Positions 63,383-64,000 of a DNA stretch of 64,000 nt are shown here, in pieces. A program made the position numbers and the translations under genes. The notes beneath the pieces were generated by a model. The model saw only the letters and a list, made by a program, of their open reading frames with translations. It was not told where the DNA came from and searched no databases. Source of the DNA: Bacillus sp. HSf4 (GTDB lineage: Bacteria; Bacillota; Bacilli; Bacillales; Bacillaceae); contig NZ_CP120679.1 in assembly GCF_029537375.1 (NCBI RefSeq), positions 2,344,001 through 2,408,000 of the forward strand, given 5' to 3'. Each line of letters opens with the position of its first letter. Positions within the stretch are counted from its first letter, which is position 1.

Positions 63383-64000
63383 TCAATCAGCGTAAAATGT
63401 TTCATATTTTGCGCGCGTTTGAATGCATTTTTCAGCTCGTTTGCGATCTTCGTCAGATTGAAAACTGATCCGGAGAACACCGTTTATCTCTTCCCTTGTC
63501 TCGATAATCCGGATGTTCGTGATGCTGATTTGTTCCTCGGCGAGAATCGCCGTTATTTCCGAAATGACCCCCGGATGGTCAGGGACATCGACATAAAGAT
63601 CGTAAAAGGAAGGGATCGCGCCTTTTTGCCGCAAAGGCAGTTCATCACGGTATTCCTTTGCCTGCCGGAAAAATTCAAACAGCCCGTCTGCATCTTCATT
63701 TTCAACAAAAGACTGAATTCTGTCCAGCTCCTGCTTCCATTCGTCAAACCGCTCGATAATTTTGTCTTTATTGTGCAGAAGAATGTCCCGCCACATCGCC
63801 GGACTGCTTGAAGCAATCCGCGTAATATCGCGGAAACCGCCTGCGGCAAAACGTTTGACGAGCGGATACTGGTCTTCGAATTTGACCGTCTGGTGGACGA
63901 GGCTGGCCGCCACGATGTGAGGGAAATGGCTGATGACGCTTGTGACGGCATCATGCTCTTCCGGAGTCATTTCCACAAACTTTGCATTCGTCCCTTTTAA
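63383..64000 (-). CDS. tyrA: Prephenate dehydrogenase TyrA, partial (N-terminus beyond window)
   Basis: About the last 205 residues. The dehydrogenase C-terminal helical domain ([20 protein letters not shown] and [21 protein letters not shown]) is followed by an ACT domain ([16 protein letters not shown] near the C-terminus) that usually binds tyrosine for feedback. The frame stays open to the right edge ([10 protein letters not shown]), so the NAD-binding domain lies outside. Upstream partner of aroE. Confidence 0.94.
   Translation of the reverse strand, partial: LKGTNAKFVEMTPEEHDAVTSVISHFPHIVAASLVHQTVKFEDQYPLVKRFAAGGFRDITRIASSSPAMWRDILLHNKDKIIERFDEWKQELDRIQSFVENEDADGLFEFFRQAKEYRDELPLRQKGAIPSFYDLYVDVPDHPGVISEITAILAEEQISITNIRIIETREEINGVLRISFQSDEDRKRAEKCIQTRAKYETFYAD

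Overview
The window is a typical, gene-dense stretch of a Bacillus chromosome. Gene order follows the Bacillus subtilis tyrA-aroE ... ponA-recU ... xpt-pbuX ... ugtP-metA-ypgQ segment almost gene for gene, read here mostly on the minus strand. Sequence divergence and several extra genes relative to B. subtilis 168 (a formate-tetrahydrofolate ligase gene, an AIM24-family gene, a GNAT acetyltransferase gene and a Tyr/Lys/His/Cys repeat coat-like gene) point to the B. licheniformis / B. paralicheniformis group. Species is inferred from recalled homologues and synteny; no search was run. I see no prophage, insertion sequence, CRISPR array, tRNA or rRNA gene.

Layout from left to right. 1-5.3 kb: ypgQ (cut by the window edge), bsaA and fhs on the minus strand, then metA and ugtP on the plus strand. 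5.3-10.9 kb: an AIM24-family gene, cspD, degR, ypzA, ypeQ, two RNase H-like genes (ypeP, ypdQ) around a queuosine-precursor transporter gene (ypdP), the spore genes sspL and a SASP-like small gene, the exonuclease gene ypcP, and ypbS. 11-19.4 kb: dynA (tandem dynamin-like GTPase), the bcsA-ypbQ type III polyketide synthase/methyltransferase pair, a GNAT gene, and xpt-pbuX behind a complete guanine riboswitch. 19.4-26.7 kb: peptidase ypwA, helicase ypvA, yptA, a repeat-built coat-like gene, ypsC, rnpB (RNase P RNA), gpsB and ypsA. 26.8-35 kb: cotD, the mitomycin-repair pair mrfA-mrfB, ypqE, ypqA, the small ypp genes and sspM. 35-49 kb: recU-ponA, then ypoC, nth, dnaD, asnS, aspB, ypmB, ypmA, dinG and panBCD. 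49-54.6 kb: the run ypjD-dapB-mgsA-bshB1-bshA-cca-birA. 54.7-64 kb: ypjC, ypjB, ypjA, the menaquinol:cytochrome c reductase operon qcrABC, ypiF, ypiB, ypiA, aroE and the 3' part of tyrA.

Much of the region is cell-envelope, DNA-repair and cofactor metabolism. PonA, GpsB, YpsA, UgtP and DynA act on wall, division or membrane. RecU, Nth, DnaD, DinG, MrfAB, YpcP and YpvA act on DNA. PanBCD, BirA, BshA/B1 and Fhs supply pantothenate, biotinylation, bacillithiol and one-carbon units. Spore genes (sspL, sspM, cotD, ypjB, the repeat coat-like gene) are scattered among them.

No large new system stands out. The items most worth a second look are: a near-consensus LexA box inside the mrfAB promoter; a promoter-plus-terminator leader before panB; the 17-residue repeat coat-like protein; a textbook CcpA cre site between the AIM24 gene and cspD; a PurBox-like pair upstream of the xpt riboswitch; and several very small genes with good ribosome binding sites.
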